This document shows, one piece after another, positions 45,601 through 61,008 of a stretch of 64,000 nucleotides of DNA (within the stretch, counting starts at the first letter, position 1; each line of letters starts with the position of its first letter). The position numbers and the translations under genes were made by a program. A model generated the notes under the pieces. That model saw only the letters and a list, made by a program, of their open reading frames with translations, had not been told where the DNA came from and ran no database searches. This stretch comes from Lingula anatina (taxonomy: Eukaryota > Brachiopoda > Lingulata > Lingulida > Lingulidae), in contig NW_019775946.1 in NCBI RefSeq assembly GCF_001039355.2, positions 151,553-215,552 of the forward strand, in the 5' to 3' direction.

Positions 45601-48600
45601 CGGAACAAAGTGACTTTTATCGTCCTCTCATGCTTCGCCTAACTTCCCGTCTCTTTATATCAGCCATAGCCGGACAGTTGATGCGGTTTGTCATTAGAGA
45701 CGCAGGTGAAGTTGTTGGTTTTATTCCATCACGGTGTACACCCACATGTCATTCGAATTGGATCAAACCGGATTAAACGTTGACCAACTCAATGCGCTGC
45801 CAGTTTTGAAACATGATAATAGCATTTACTTCACCATTTTCACCATCAATAAAGAACCCCCCACTTTAATACCAGCTGCAGTTACCATATCTATACACCA
45901 CAGATATTGCAGGGCAAAGAACGACACGTAACGTGCATTAGGACCGCGGTCATGAATACTACAGTGACCAGCCGCACCAAGCACCGATCAAACTGACCAT
46001 CGGTCAATACTAAGATGATGGCCAGGCAGACAGCAATACTCACTAAGAATCTCAATGTTGGATTCAAACCGAGTACTTTCGCATACCAAGTTTAGTTAAT
46101 CTAACGTGCTTCCAGTGTTATCTACTGGGGAAAAAAGAAACTGCTGAGTAATAATATTGACGTTGTTTGCTGTTTTTGCGCTGTAAAGGGATATTATCAG
46201 TGTTCAACAGTATACAATCTACCAATATAAAATGCACTTAGGCAAACATTGTGTATTTAATGCACCATTTTCATTCCGCAAAGTATATCAGTATGTCTAC
46301 AGCTACATCCTATTATAAAATTGATCTCCAGGGTATCCTATCCCCCGATCTAGGTGACTGATGAAGCCAGCTAATGTAAACTAAAATGTTATTTTTCCAT
46401 ATCTCCTAACTATTCAACAACTTCACGGGCGGAGGAAGACATTGTTGCGATTGTTCGTCTTAAAAAGTGCGGTCGGGTTTACGGGAATCCGATGAGGCAT
46501 CATGGACATTATTTAATGTAGCAAGTAGTGGAAATGACGGTGTTTGCAACCTGAACCTCTCCACCATCGATCACCCCGCGCTATGCTTGACGACCCGCGC
46601 AAAGGTCGTCTGTTTCAATGACAATGGCGGGCTATCCTCCTCACTGTGTGCACTTTGTCTCCGATTTACATGCGGAAATGTCAAAATGCGTCAGGTTACC
46701 TTATATTGGTGTTGTTCTGGATGTCGGATGCGGTTTTTTTACAATTTAGATCTATCCTCGGGGCTATATTCTTCAACACGTTATGTCTTAAGTTTCTAGA
46801 TGCCATCCGTTTGTTATCTTGACGCTAGCCTATGGCACGGATGCAATTTTATCATTAGAAAATTCTTACCATCGGTTGTTACTGTTTCGACATTTTATAA
46901 TAAAGAGGCTGTTGAAAAAGAAATTCTGGATAATTCTGCATGACTTCATTTTATTTCAAAAGCAATGTTTACGTTTCGTCTGTGATTTTTTTAAAGGTTA
47001 ACGCCTGACTTGTGGCATACTTGCCAAACCCTCCAATGACAAGCCTATCGAATACAAATCCACGCCCAACCAACACAGGTGCGACAATCGCTTCAATGTA
47101 CGAATATCAACCGTATGAGTAGCTTTGCTGGTTAACAGCGACTGGAAATGATGACACGGTACATACTTAAAGCCTCCCCGTCTATCTGCTCGCATGATTG
47201 CATCTAGTAAAACACTCACACTAAGGTAAACCGCGGGTGTCAAACACTTCCCATTTACTCACACAAGCACCTGTATTTTCATTATCTTCCAACTCTGTCT
47301 AGTTCACCTCGTCACCTTTTATCATTTCATACCTGCCATTACGGGTCCTGTATCAAGGCTATAAATCAGGGCGGTCATCCGAGTGCTCCGGAATGTTAAC
47401 ATTGCATCGAGTGTAGATACGAAAAATACGAACACATGAATATTTAAATATTCAGATATTGCTTTTAAAACAGTATGAATACTTCACTGTTGTAGACGAA
47501 CCCTATAAGGAGGTGTGATGGGGGTGACTGATATCATCTATTTCTCATTACTTTCATAAAACAATTTTTACCATCTACAGATCTTGTCATCTGAATGATA
47601 CTTATCTAACAAGCCACATCGAAAACCAACGTTATTTCTCGCCCATTATTATCAATACCAACATCGCTCCTACACAGAATTTACATTAAAGGATACCATT
47701 GCGTCTTCAGATAGAGGAGGAAACGCTATCTTGAAGATATCAACAAGATTTTTGTGCCAATCATTCACTGAAGCAGCGTAGCATATGTATTTTGAAATAA
47801 GATGCTGGCTGTGGCAAAAATCTAATAAGGGAATATTGAAGGACCATCTGTCCGTGAATCCTCGTGTGGTAGGGCACTTGTCTTATGGGAGGAGAACGGT
47901 AACGGAGCGCTGTCCACAGAGACGAGAGGAATTCATTGCTCTGTTTCATCAAGAGTGCAAGTCACGGCAGAGCTAAAGTGTGATGAGCCCACTATTTTCT
48001 TTACAAATATAGGGGCATTTTTGTGATATCCCAAGTCAACGTTTGCGAGTAAATGTGGTGTAGTTTAACAAGAATTGCATAGGCCCTCTAAAGATCAGCG
48101 TTCTATATCCCTGCGTCCATCACATTTTAACGGTCACCCAATCTACAAACACACTGATTATTTGAAATTCAATAATATAATAATGGACGCTCATACTGTC
48201 TTAGTAAACTTGTTATGAACTGTGCTTGGAATGTACTTGGTATCGCTCTGATCAATTGTAAACTTATTCGTGGGCGATTACGGTCCAAAATCTTACTCGG
48301 GCATCTCCAATCCCGATCGATCACAAACTTCGACCCGATCATTTCTCCGAAATTAGATTCTTCTGGATGATATCCCACAGAAACCATCAAATCCACATTC
48401 AGTGCCACATAAACAACACACAGCAAACGATTTTCAGGGAAACGGTTTTTTATAAACTGGGCCTCGGTTGAAATCCTCGTTGATCAAAATTAGTCTCAAT
48501 ATTTACACGCCCGTCTGTTGAAAAATCTGATGGCAGTTTGTAAGTAATTGCCATACAGGGCGGGAGGACAGAAAACAAGAAAATTAAGTCTATAAATAAA

Positions 48601-49140
48601 GAACAAAGGATACCCGCATAATTTTCATCGAAATAGCCTCTTCCTCCTAGATAGGGTTGAATTAAATCATAATAAAAAAATATAACAAATTGGATTGTAA
48701 ATAAGAAAAAATAATAAAATGAATAATGAAACTTGGATTATGGCAAATCTTTTTTTGAAAGCTGAAGTTAAGGATGGAATTAAATTATGGTATCAATTAC
48801 TGGTGGCAAACGCAGGATTCTTAGATGTACCATTTGTCATTTTGTCATTTCGTTGACAAAGGCAGCTTTTGTCGTCGCGTGCGCACCTGCCTCATGTAGC
48901 GGTCGTCTGCTGTTTGAGAGATGGAAAAGTCCTGCAGAAAAGACACACAGTGGTCATCGTGTGCACCACACCTTACAACTATCCTCAAACTTATTTATTT
49001 TTCGTTCTTATTCTTGCACAAGAATCAATGGAATTTGCCTAGAAAATGAACAATTATCTTTCATCTGGCCAAACCTCAAACGACAATCCCTTATCTTTTG
49101 CATGACCGACTGCTGACTGTTTTTCATTTTCCTTCTTTCT
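39690..49140. other. Gene-free region, first part
   Basis: No recognised exon, RNA gene or transposon. Open frames are all short (under about 110 codons) and without family features. It may contain the first exon and promoter of the 671-residue protein gene. Confidence 0.55.
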
Positions 49141-52100
49141 TTGCTTTTCAAATTATAATGTATCTAATCTATAATTTCGAGCACATATATTTATTTGCTA
49201 CAAGTCACCGCAACTATTTTCTATTGCGTCTAAATCAAGCTTGAAAGAACGCAGAGACAAACCAGCAAAGTACAAGTATATAACATTACAGTGTAATTGA
49301 CTTAGGTTAACATGGTTGAACTGTCAAAGAACCTTGCGACAATGCAGTGCTCTACGCGCTTGTCACAGCACCGGGACTAGATAGCATGTGCAGGATAATT
49401 TTTTCCTATCCCTTATGATGTGGTTCTGTCGGTCCCCATACATCTCTGAGAAAGCTCTACTTTAAAATATATTGCTTTATCAACACGGTCATGTAACTGC
49501 TTTTATCTCACCATTCCTCGCCTGATAAATCCCGTGTCTGGTCATCTGTCGCACGATCGTTTGGTCCAATGGTCATCTGCCACTAAACCCCGAACTCTCG
49601 AGCAGCCCTCATCAGATAAAAGCGTGATTTAGCTTTCCGATGATATAACGGAGGTAAATTCAAGTTTGTCAATTTGACGAGCACACCTGTTTGTTGAGTC
49701 CCATTAATGTTTCCACGGTTGTTGTTAAGGAATGTGCAAAGCATACAAGAACGGGGAAAGATCGCATTCCTCCCCTCGCCTATTACTTTCTTTCTACTTT
49801 AATTGTATTGTGAAAAAAATATTAGGTTTTTGTTCACATTTCATGTAAAGCGCTCGGTTTAAGCTTAAACAGATGTTAGAAAAGAAAGAGACTCTTCGGC
49901 CTGATGGCTTTTTACAAGTGTTGTTTTGAACAATACGTTTTGCATCAGTTCCTTGTGGACACCGCAACCCTTTACAAATCTGTTAAAACACTCATGTGCC
50001 GTTTGGGTGCCATTGTAGTTTTTGCACTGTCTGTTCTAAGTTGACACATGGCATCACTTTCGGGATCATTTAGCCAAAAGACAAAACATACCCTGTAACT
50101 AAAGAGCTATTTTTTGAAAGTATGCTCGAAACTAAAACTGAAAACACACGACTCTATGACCGAATTAAAAATCGGTTTCTGAAACACATTACTTCCTCGC
50201 TACTTAATCTTTTAAGCTGATATTAAATTAAGATTCAGACTTACATGAGATTAAAATTTTATATGGTATTTCGTTGTCAATAAAGGTTTTTTTTCTTCGA
50301 ACTAGAACCCATGTTGTTCCATGGGTCCAAGCTTCAAATAACAAGCATCCGGCTCTAGGGATTTGTCAACTAACTCCATTGAAGCGTATAATCGACAGGT
50401 TTATGAGCTGGTTAAAGTTCAGTCAAGGAATAAAACTTCAAAATAATAGTTGACAAAAACTGAACTTGAAAACTTCAATCTATATATACAGTTGCATGTA
50501 ATCAGTGTGAGATAGGGTACGTGTATCAAAATCTGAAAACACCTTTTATGTAGATACACACAGGCCCGAGATCAGGTGATCCCTATATCCTATTAATCCT
50601 AGCTCAGTCTGCTGCATGTACTAACTCTCGGGAATTTTTTAACTATAGGAAATAGAAAGATAAACAGTCAAAGGCACATACATCTTAATCTAAATCAAGA
50701 TATGGCCTAAATGTATAAAAGTTATATAAAAATTCAGCCGTGTGTAAAGACCAGTAGCCCTACTGTCTCTATACAGCCTAAGATAATGAATTTATCAAAG
50801 ACGGCCAAAGGAACGATGGTGCCATGAATATGGGTGATAGGCAGAATAAAGTGGCAGCATCAGCAACAGACCGTTGGGCAAACCCTTATTTTAATTTTAG
50901 GTTGACTCTTAAGTCTCTTGTTATTTCATTTTTGACCTTAATGGTTACATATTCTTCAAAGTCGCATTTAGCGCACACCGTTTGCCTCCATATCTGTACA
51001 TAGAAAATGTACTTACTGCCCATGCATGACCGCCTTCCTCCTAATAAATTCAACTATATTTATGATAAAATCTTAATGGCATTGTAAAATTGAGACTTAA
51101 CGCTCCTGTAACAGCATTCGAGCCGCTATCTCATACGATCTTCTAATATTTCAACGTAACTACATAAGCAATAGAACAATTAAATATTTCAAAACCGCTC
51201 AAGGCAGACGGCGTTGCACAATAATATCGCACAATCTAGCTTTATAGAGGGACATCTGCCAAGTTTGTCTTGATATCAGATTTATTCAAGTTTTCTCTTT
51301 CCTATTTTCAATGTCTAACTTCCGTGGAGAAAATATACATTGTATATACTCTACTTGTAAGTACGTAATGCTTAAACGGATCATTCTATTGTTCATGTCA
51401 TATACTGTATGTATACTGTAGTAGTTTGGTCACAGTCATTGTAAAATAATTAAATGAAAAAGATTAAAGGTGTCTTAAAAGGTAGATATTAAAACTGACA
51501 GGGCACCGTTTTCTCATATAGAACCCTAGAGTACCTTATTTGATGTAATGTTAATCGCGTCTAAACAATTTCTAGTTTAATGCGCCCGAGTACAGTAAGT
51601 TAAATCAAGGATTAGTCAAATACGCCGTAATGACATTAGTTAGATCCGATGATCTGATTAAGCACAGCGAAATTCAAAGGTCAGGCAAGCCTCTCTGGTT
51701 TCGAATTCATCTAAAATTCGCTCATTTTACGAAGCACCGACAATCTGACAAATAAATAAAATACAGATATATCAATGCAAACAAACAAAAAACGACAATT
51801 GTTATTTTCCTTGTGGTAAAATGATAGCCCTACCTGTTTGACTTACAACCCACATGTAAACCTCATGTGATGGAGTTGCAGCGTAAGATATTACTTTCTG
51901 CCACGGTATGCTGTGTTCTAAAGGTGAAAGGGTTAGCGACACCTGTCCAGCTGAGAAAAACTCAGTTCTCCAGCCAGCTGAAGACGGATACTGCCATTAA
52001 ACCCCTTAGATAAGTCACACATAACTTAATGACCCATTTAGATACTATCCATGATACATTTGACGGCCACCTAGATCGTGATAAGAAGAATTAAAACCTT

Positions 52101-53296
52101 GCAAACCGGAGAACAGGTTTACTTTCATACTGAGCGAGGCTTCACACGACGCGCATTTTTCATTCTTTTGTGTGGGAGTATATTCAGCAACCCGTAATTT
52201 TACTCCTATTTTCGCTGAGCTATGAAATCAAAACAGATCACTGTGTTAAAAGTTCATGTTGAGCTATACTTCGAATATAAAACCTACTTTTCTGTCTAAA
52301 AGTTACGTTTTTACAGAGGACAATGACAATACCCTTCCCATTTGCCTTCCGATGGCACATAGCTTTTCTCAATGACAGCATACAATGGACCAGATTGTCT
52401 CTTTTCGCAGCTTTTGGGTAAATGGTGTTTAATTAATTTAAAGAAAACAGCATGCACGTAAACTAGTTTGATATTGAAAAGAGATGGTAAACCAATCCAA
52501 ACACGCGAGAAATTTGAAACCAGCTGCACAAAACCCAGTGAGAAAACGACGAGTTTGCTGTACTGGTCTTACACGGGAGCGTGACGTACGTCGGTCCCGC
52601 CACGAAAGCGGGATCCCGATGAGAGAATGCCGGAGTCGTTACCACGCTGATGCTTTGACACAGTAGAAACGGTTGACCAGTTGCCCGTTGGCCAAAAGAT
52701 GCGTTACAGACCAAATGAAATTGAAGAAGACAAGATGTCATTTGAGGACCAAGGGAAGAGTTTGCGAGTGCAAGGCCCTAGGTGCGGGAAGACACCCTCG
52801 CCTTCCCTGCCATCTGTGTCTTTTTCTTGCCCATTATCATTTCCTGTAATGAACTGCCATTACAACAACTAATGTACAGTTCTCTACTCTTAATTTAATT
52901 ATATCTGATTAAACAAATTGCCTATTGCACTAATAAATGCATATGATTTCTGAGTTGTCTTGTTCTATTCTTCTCTGTGTATTTGTCGACCTTAGACACA
53001 CCATACTGTTACATAAGGGAAAGTATAAAGCACATGTTATTTCACTAAATAAAACAGCAAAAATAATTCGCGAGTCGCGCAAAAGCAGAACGAAACCGTA
53101 TCTGACATATCAAATTTATTTTTGGGCCTTGTCGTCTACATTTTTCGGTCACTTCCATATTGTCTAGCATAATCTTGAAGGAAATGGTATATCGTGTAAC
53201 ACGAAAAAAAAAAAGATGGCTACTCGGTAAATTTTTGAGCATCAAGAACATTTGATTTTAAGAACAATTTTAAATACGTATAGAAAATTGCAGGAA

Positions 53297-53314
53297 ACAC
53301 ACACACACACACAC
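53297..53314. repeat. (AC)9 microsatellite
   Basis: Eighteen bases of pure AC repeat in the gene-free right half. Confidence 0.9.
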
Positions 53315-54835
53315 ATTGTTTCGAGAAGGAAAAAAGACTCGTCAGTCAAATCTGTGTGGCCAGCAAAAAACCAAGATATACAGCTCATGTTTGGAGCGAT
53401 AAAAGTCTTTGCCATCAAATTAAACAGCCCCTAATGCAACCCTAGCATCCATTTCATACAACTGTGCATTTGGTACTTAACAAAAGTTCGGATAAATTTC
53501 TACTTTTCTCTGGGCTAGCACTTAAATATATAAAGATATCAATGCCACCTCTCTTGCTGTTGTGGGGAAAGCATAAACGAATAACATAAAAAACAAATTC
53601 CGTAGGGTCAGGAAAAAAACAATGCGTTACGAGATAGTGACCTGTCAGGGAGCCGCTTTTGTAGTTTCTAAAAACAGTCCCGAACCGCTATCTCTCCGCA
53701 AGCTTCAATTACTGCCATTGTTTAATATGACGTGAACCACCTATGTAAATCATTAAGAGGACCCGGCATGTCATATCTCAGTACATCTCTGTTTTTACAA
53801 CCGGCCTCCTGCCATAGCATGTCCTGCTGGCACACTTCACCGACTACAAACCGCACTCCTACAGTTGCTGATGTGACCAACACGGACCTCTGAGCGTGAC
53901 TACACGACTTTGGGGCAACTACAAGGCAACAGAGAGGCGTATCAAACACGGTTTTATGTGGGTAATAAAATTGCTGCTTCCAGATTGAACCTTCTCGTGT
54001 GATTATTTTTGAAAATGCCAATTGTTGTTTGGTGCGCGTTGTATTGTTATCTGAGTAAATATCCAATATTGAAATGTGATCACGGAATATTGGGAAGCGT
54101 TGATAGTGATGAATGAGTTGACGGAGAATTTTAGCTCTATACAGTTTCTCACGCAGTCTGCCATGATTGGTTACACTAGTATAAATTAAAGCGTCTGGGG
54201 GACATCTTCCCATGTATTGTAAACTGTATGGTAAAGAGGCAGAAGATATGACACACCTGCCTGCCCCCTTCCCTTCTCTATTCCTATACCCACACCCCAA
54301 TAATAACTAATCTAGTTATATTCAACACTAGTGAACAATGGCAAGACTGAGAGACAGTCGTGGCAGTCCACGCACCATAACATCCTCATTTAATGCCATT
54401 GTTGCATTAATAATCAGCTGTCATTGTGTTCTCGAATCATCATCTGTACTTGTATACCGCATCTGAACATTTTCACTCAAGATGGCGTTAACAACTCTCA
54501 ACACAGAGACTTGAACATGTAGGTGAGCATAATGTCCCCACTATCCTAGCAGGGGCTTAAAATGCCACTTATCTTCGGCTAAATGAGCATTTATCTTCGC
54601 AAGGATATTATCCAAATTAAGGATCGTCTGTCGCTCTTCACATGCTGTCAATATTGTGACTATGGTCATAATAGTTAGGTCACTAATCTTTTCAGTATAA
54701 GTCGTGTGTGTTACAGAATATAAAGGTGTTTACGTTGATCTGAAAACAGGTGAGATAGACAGCACCTACACACAAGCACATCCTCATGGTTCGGCTTTAC
54801 CATGTACTGTCTTTAGCACAGTAAACGAAGGGACA

Positions 54836-54838
<3 letters not shown>

Positions 54839-54866
<28 letters not shown>
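54839..54866. repeat. (TC)14 microsatellite
   Basis: Twenty-eight bases of TC, followed by agtcgggtacacc. Confidence 0.95.
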
Positions 54867-54869
<3 letters not shown>

Positions 54870-57800
54870 CGGGTACACCAGAAATCGTACGTTTTAATTC
54901 GTTCATTTATAAACATATACACATATATGAGTTTACATATATTAAGGCCACGTAACAAACCCGTATCGTTCCATGTATATCCGGCATGGCAAACTGCTAC
55001 ATATACATGTATATTCCTACAATACCTACTCTCTTTTTAAATTAAAAAGCTTTTGGTTTTATATACTATTGAAAATTTTATCAAAACCTACGTGAGCTTC
55101 GTTTTTATCGCAGGATGTCCTATACACACATATGGTGCTTTTAGCTTGCCTACATGCACATCATTAAATCATGGCACATTTAGAGGTTGTTGGCTCGGTG
55201 GCTGCGGAGTTAAATGCAGCTATTTTAACGACAGATATACAGAGCGAAATAAAATGTGAAAATCGACGGCATCTTGCAAGCTTTAGACATTAAACCAAAA
55301 CATTCGTATGGATTCCCTGATTATTGTAGTGCAGTGTATTATCGCAACTTACCTTTGGAATGTGACAGTCACTCATCTCTGTGGTACCAACTACAATATA
55401 AATGTACATATCTCGACAAATGTCAATAACTTACCGTCAGTTACAAGTCTTTTAATTTCCAACACCCTCTCACGTCCTAACCTTGATGACACATGCATAC
55501 GCTGTGTCTGTCAACTAGTAAGTTTATAGCGGAACAAAATACAGTTACAGTGCCGGTCAGGCTCACTTCGTGGGCACGACTGATGACCACGCGGCGTCTC
55601 TCGAGTCCACACACCGGACACGATGTCCAGATAGCATGATAAAGAGGGTTAATGCTGTTAATGACGCCTTTGGCGTCCGACCACTTTTGATGGTTCAGAG
55701 GACTCCGCTATGCCACTATGGAAACTCTTGAGGGCTGAGTTATTAATTCTCGAGCACTCTCGAGGTGTTCACCGAACTGGCTGGATGACCATAAATTACC
55801 GGCAGCAGCATGAGTGCCGGTGGAAGAAGATCCCGGGTAGACGTCAAGCGTTAACAACGTTACATGAAATACTATGAAATATACCAAGCACGGGGTATAA
55901 TGTAATGTGTTAAAACACAGCCAGGATCAAAGCCTCTCACATTACCGGCGGCCACACAGATGGCAATACTTTTTCCACTTTTGAAGAGTTTCACAAGAAT
56001 AAAAGAGAGGAATTCGACCCTATTGAGAAAGTGGATTTAAAGGGAAATTCATGAAATTGACCCCGTGCAACATAGAGAATCGGAGAGCAGTCGACAATGT
56101 TCATCTTGCGGTGTGAAACAGTGGGCCAGAGCGCCAAGGGGGTGGTGATATTGACATAAACAAACACACACTCACAAAACCCGACCAGACCAAGTAACCA
56201 AACATGTATTGTCTTCTCTATGCAACCTGTGCTTTAGAGTGAAATTAGTTAATCCAAGCAGAATTTGATCGAGATTGAAATTCATTCAAAGGCCTCTAAT
56301 GAAGTTCAAAAATTACGACCCGCAGCTAAGTTGTTGGCCATTCAAGGTGAAATGAATATACAAAACACGGCCTCGTTTATTGTGCGTGCTCATTTCAAAA
56401 CATTCCATTTAAGTTGTTGGGGGGCTGACGTTGGTAAGGTTAGACACAGAAAATACAACAATCACCGGTATTCTCCATCGGGGTGTATTTACCGACGCCC
56501 CCCTGAGGCCGTTTGCCAAAAGAACTTCTTCATTTCTGACAAGGAAATCTACAGCTGGTGTGTAGTCACTCCCTCATTGGGCTTGCAGTTAAAATGCCTC
56601 TACAACGTTAATACGATCACTCACCTGTGCGTCCAAGCAAAGCTTCTTCATTATATGCTATCCCCCATCGAATATCAGTCACTATAGTGACAACTGCCTC
56701 GCTGTACATCAACAGTACCGTACTATCGTTTCACTGAACATCAAACCTCATCATATAATCTCCCTCCGCTTAGTGAGTACCTTGATGTTGATATTAATAA
56801 TAAATAAAACGCCAGCAGCTGACGACACAGCTGATACATCCGAGCTGAACTCGTGGACCCGAATTAATGATAATATTAAGGTTTTTAACCATGTACATAC
56901 CGAGATTAATACGGAATGGTCAAACGCTATCTCCTTCAGCGTCCACCCCAGGGTGTGATACTTCACGTTAGGGCTCTCCGGTCACTACCTTAACGTCGCA
57001 CCAACCAGAGGATGCAACTAGTCGGATACAATGCAAAGAACGTCTATTCTTCCCATTCAAGCCATGAATTTGATCTACCATCCAGTACTCTACCGCGCTG
57101 CTTATGTGAGGCTTCCATTTCGCTCGGACCAATGGCGTGAAGGGGAGGGCCACGGAGAAGGCGGGCCGCGCAGGAAATTTACACTTCAAACTAATTTCGC
57201 ACACTGACAACATTAAATTGATCAGAACGTGTGTTGGGCGCTGTGGTATAAACAATTTACCTGAAACTTCGTGAGCGGGGACTTTTTTAGGTTTACTCGA
57301 AGGGTTTTGAATTAACAGCCATCACTCAAAATTTGTGAGAAAAGGCGCAAAAAACTTTCCCCAGCGGATGTATAGTGTTGATTCACACTTGGCATCAATG
57401 GTCTAGTACTTGTGGTATATTTGTAGTAGTAGTAGAAACATACGGCCGCTTTAAGGAAGCGCTTTTAGCACTCAAAATATAAACTTTCCCCCTTTCATCT
57501 CAAGATTTGCTGTATCCGCCTAATGCTAGACAAAAAGATTAAATACTGGCACCATACAACACTATGGTGCCCCGCCATAGTATGATCAGAATGTTTTCCC
57601 CTCTCCTCCCCCAAAATTTCCCAGTGGGACATTTCCCCAAAATTGTCAATTCGTTCATTAGATATTACGTATTCTCTGAAATGACGGGTATCGACTTCGA
57701 TGTATCTCCTGAAAAATGGAATTTTCATTCCTTATCGACTTATTCATTAGCCATTAGCTTTAACGCATGAAAACCGTTTAGTCTAAAACTGCAGAAATCG

Positions 57801-59852
57801 ACGCATATCCCTCGCTGCCTAGTTTAACACTGCCTTTCTCGAAATGTGATCGGATATTTCGAGTATTTGCCGATGACTCGAACTTACGCAATAATTTTCA
57901 AGTGCGCGCGGTTTACAAATACTGTATCATTATAGAGATTCAAGTATGTAAACGCCTTTAAAGGCAGGCCGGCATCAAGGATAAGTAGAAAGCATAATGT
58001 GATCGTATCGTAGGACCGCCTAGACGCTGAGGGAAGTTTTGGAATTCTCTACTAAATAAATTGTCTTTTCTCTGGCTGGCACGGGAGTTGATTTTTAGGG
58101 CTAATCAGGCGTTGATCTGCTATGTAAATGTGTAACTTGAACGGCGTCAAAATTGACCCAGGCAGGAGTCCTCACAAGGGTAGCCGCCCAGGATGGGAAA
58201 TTCTTTAGCTTCGAGTGCCCAACAGGCGCGAACCCAGCATCTTCGTCAAGCATCGTATCTCTTGGCTCATCACATTCTGAGTGACGTGCGCATGTGATGG
58301 CGGGTACTGCTCGGTGCAACTTGAAGCAAATGATCCGAAAAAGATTGAAATGAACTTAAATTAAAAGTAGATTCTCAGACGCATCGTGCTCTCAAATGCT
58401 TGAATGCCGTTAAGGGAAAGCAGCTTATTTATAAGAGTAAATGGGATCAGCGAACTTGTAAACAAAGATTTGGTGAAGATCGATACCATTCCCACCGACG
58501 GACGATGTCCCGTTCGATCAAGCTAAAATAAGTAGTCTTACTAGGTTTCTAAAGCAAATACTAGCATTTACGATCTGCAATTCACATTTACTATCCGCTT
58601 GTATCTACGATCCGCAGGTTTATTTATTTATCTAAGAATTATCAAGAATCCGCGTAAGAGCTTGAGGTTGGGTGATATTGATACTGCGAGTTCCCTAGGT
58701 GGTGGGAATGGCATTAGCTAAAATACGGGGACTTCAAACGCCAAATATATAAACAAATAATTTGCAGTACAAAGTAAGCAATCAACCTTATCACCTCCTT
58801 GTGAACATCTCTAGTTATCTTTAAGCAACTTCCAGGATGAAGAAAAAGAAGATTTAGGAGTGCGAAGTGTGTGCAGTAGATTAGTATCGAAAAAGGAACA
58901 ATTCATATCTGTACAGTTACATGTAGATATACATGTATATTACATCTTCAAGGGAGCTGACTGAAACAAGCAAAAAAAATTACTAATCTCTTACAACCTA
59001 TACTGTTGTCCGCATACATTTTAAGGCATTAAAAACAATTGAAAACAATTTACCGAAGAGTGCAAAGAAAGCTCCCTAAATTTGGAAGATTTGTGCTTTA
59101 TCTCACTTTTGTGCATTTAGTCTACTCCAAGAGAAACATAGCAGTATATTATATTCATCTTTACAGGTTTTTATTAAATTAAATCCTAAATCTCAAGGTC
59201 GGTTAAGACCATAAACGTTGCTGTTATGACATTAAAAGAAAAAGAAAGCGACAGCTTATCATATGGGTCGCTCCAAAAGATCAGAACGGTCTTCTCTTTC
59301 TACTAACACATGTACATGAAGTCAAGAGAGTAGTGGAGCGTTTGAAAACAGCACATCAAAGCGCGAGCTCACGAGATAAAACAGACGCCACTAGGCCAGG
59401 TGAAACCATCATCTGCTGTTTATGTACAAGGTACAATAACGTTACATCTGATGCCCACCCTCTTTGCACGAACTAGTACAAAAAATACATTAAAATACTG
59501 AAAGAGTGTTATCAAAATTATGGTAGTTATGCGAGAGCTTTCATGTAGTGTATTTTGGTGCCATCACAGCGGAATCAGTTCCGTTTTTAGAGTCATCTGA
59601 GGCGTGCATTTTAAAAGGGTTAGCATTATTTAGATTTGCGGTAAACCAGTTCTTGTTTATTGCAACTTTAAACGTTTTATGTCTGGAACGATAACTGTAT
59701 ACCTTGATGTTTTTTTACGTTCGAATAATTATTAAGATATGTTCTAACACCTAAAATAATCAAACAAAAGTGGATGGTGTAACCTACTTAAATTAATTTA
59801 ATATGATTTCACATTTGTTTGCTTGCGGGTCTAATATATGGATTGCACTAAT

Positions 59853-59855
<3 letters not shown>

Positions 59856-59899
<44 letters not shown>
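59856..59899. repeat. (TC)22 microsatellite
   Basis: Forty-four bases of TC, directly followed by the perfect inverted repeat at 59904-59929. Confidence 0.95.
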
Positions 59900-59902
<3 letters not shown>

Positions 59903-59903
59903 C

Positions 59904-59929
59904 CATGGACAAATCATAATTTGTCCATG
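59904..59929. repeat. Perfect 11-bp inverted repeat
   Basis: catggacaaat and atttgtccatg are exact reverse complements around a 4-base spacer, five bases after a long TC tract. Confidence 0.8.
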
Positions 59930-60996
59930 CTCAGTCCAACCAGAAAAACGTATCAACAACTCCCAAACAACAACGTCACCCCTTCACATGACCATATGCA
60001 CAAGGCATAATAATTGAACAGCATTGTCATTGCAATGGCCATGGGTAGCTGGTCACTTTATGACTGTGGGTGGCCACAGGCCGTCACAAGCCCCATACAC
60101 AACAGGGACAAACAACATCAACAATGACACCCACTTTTCCTTCCACGTTCTGTGATGTGGGAGCGTCAAAGGTAAGAATGGATGGCGTCCACCGGAGACA
60201 TATGGACAGTAACTCCTGAGAATGAGATTAAGATTTGGCCATTATCTATTTGGTCATCTCATGCCTCCGGGTTACCCGTCCCCCTTTCGCCTTAATTTAA
60301 TTTCGAGTCTTTTTGATGAACAGAGACAAAATAGAAACCAAATGAAAAGATTAAGATGACTGTTTAACCTCAGTTGGCCCAAGGCTGGGAGACGTCGGTC
60401 AAAGTGCACAAGCAAGTTCACGTTTTAAAGAAAAACGTTTTAACAATATGTTTTATGGCTTATCAAATTCTCAAACACCACGCATTCCGGACCCTTCTCG
60501 CATTCATATCTGACCCGGGGTCATTTTTCCCTGGCTACCACAGAGCAGGCCCTCGGGGTATCCCAGGTAGGCGTCAACTTCGCCAACTTTGATTGACCCG
60601 TAACAATACCCAGCGACCCAAACGTTGGAAAGGCAATTTTTATGAATATCAACGATTTATATAATTTCTCTTCTATAGAAACGTGCGATTTTGTATTCAA
60701 TAACACCCTTTTACTCTCGTTTTCTACCCACCACATTAACTTATCGGCGGCACCTCACCCCATATCACGGATCATTTAGCCCCACACAATCTCGTTTTTT
60801 ACCGTCACTATCGCGCCTCGAGATCTTTCCATCAGCATGGGCATTCTTTACACTAGGACAAATCATAAAGAAAAGGCACAGGTTTCAATCGACTTCGTAG
60901 CTTTTGTGCATTTAAGTCATAAACTAAGTCATAGACGAATGTTGGTTGGCTTTCAAACTGCACGCACGGGATTTTATTTAGGTGTCAAATTATAAA

Positions 60997-61008
60997 GGGG
61001 GGGGGGGG
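60997..61008. repeat. Poly-G run (12 bases)
   Basis: Twelve consecutive G in AT-rich sequence. Confidence 0.9.

Noticed and set aside
56265-56687. 140-codon plus-strand frame
   Set aside because: No recognisable motif, and its length is compatible with chance in 64 kb.
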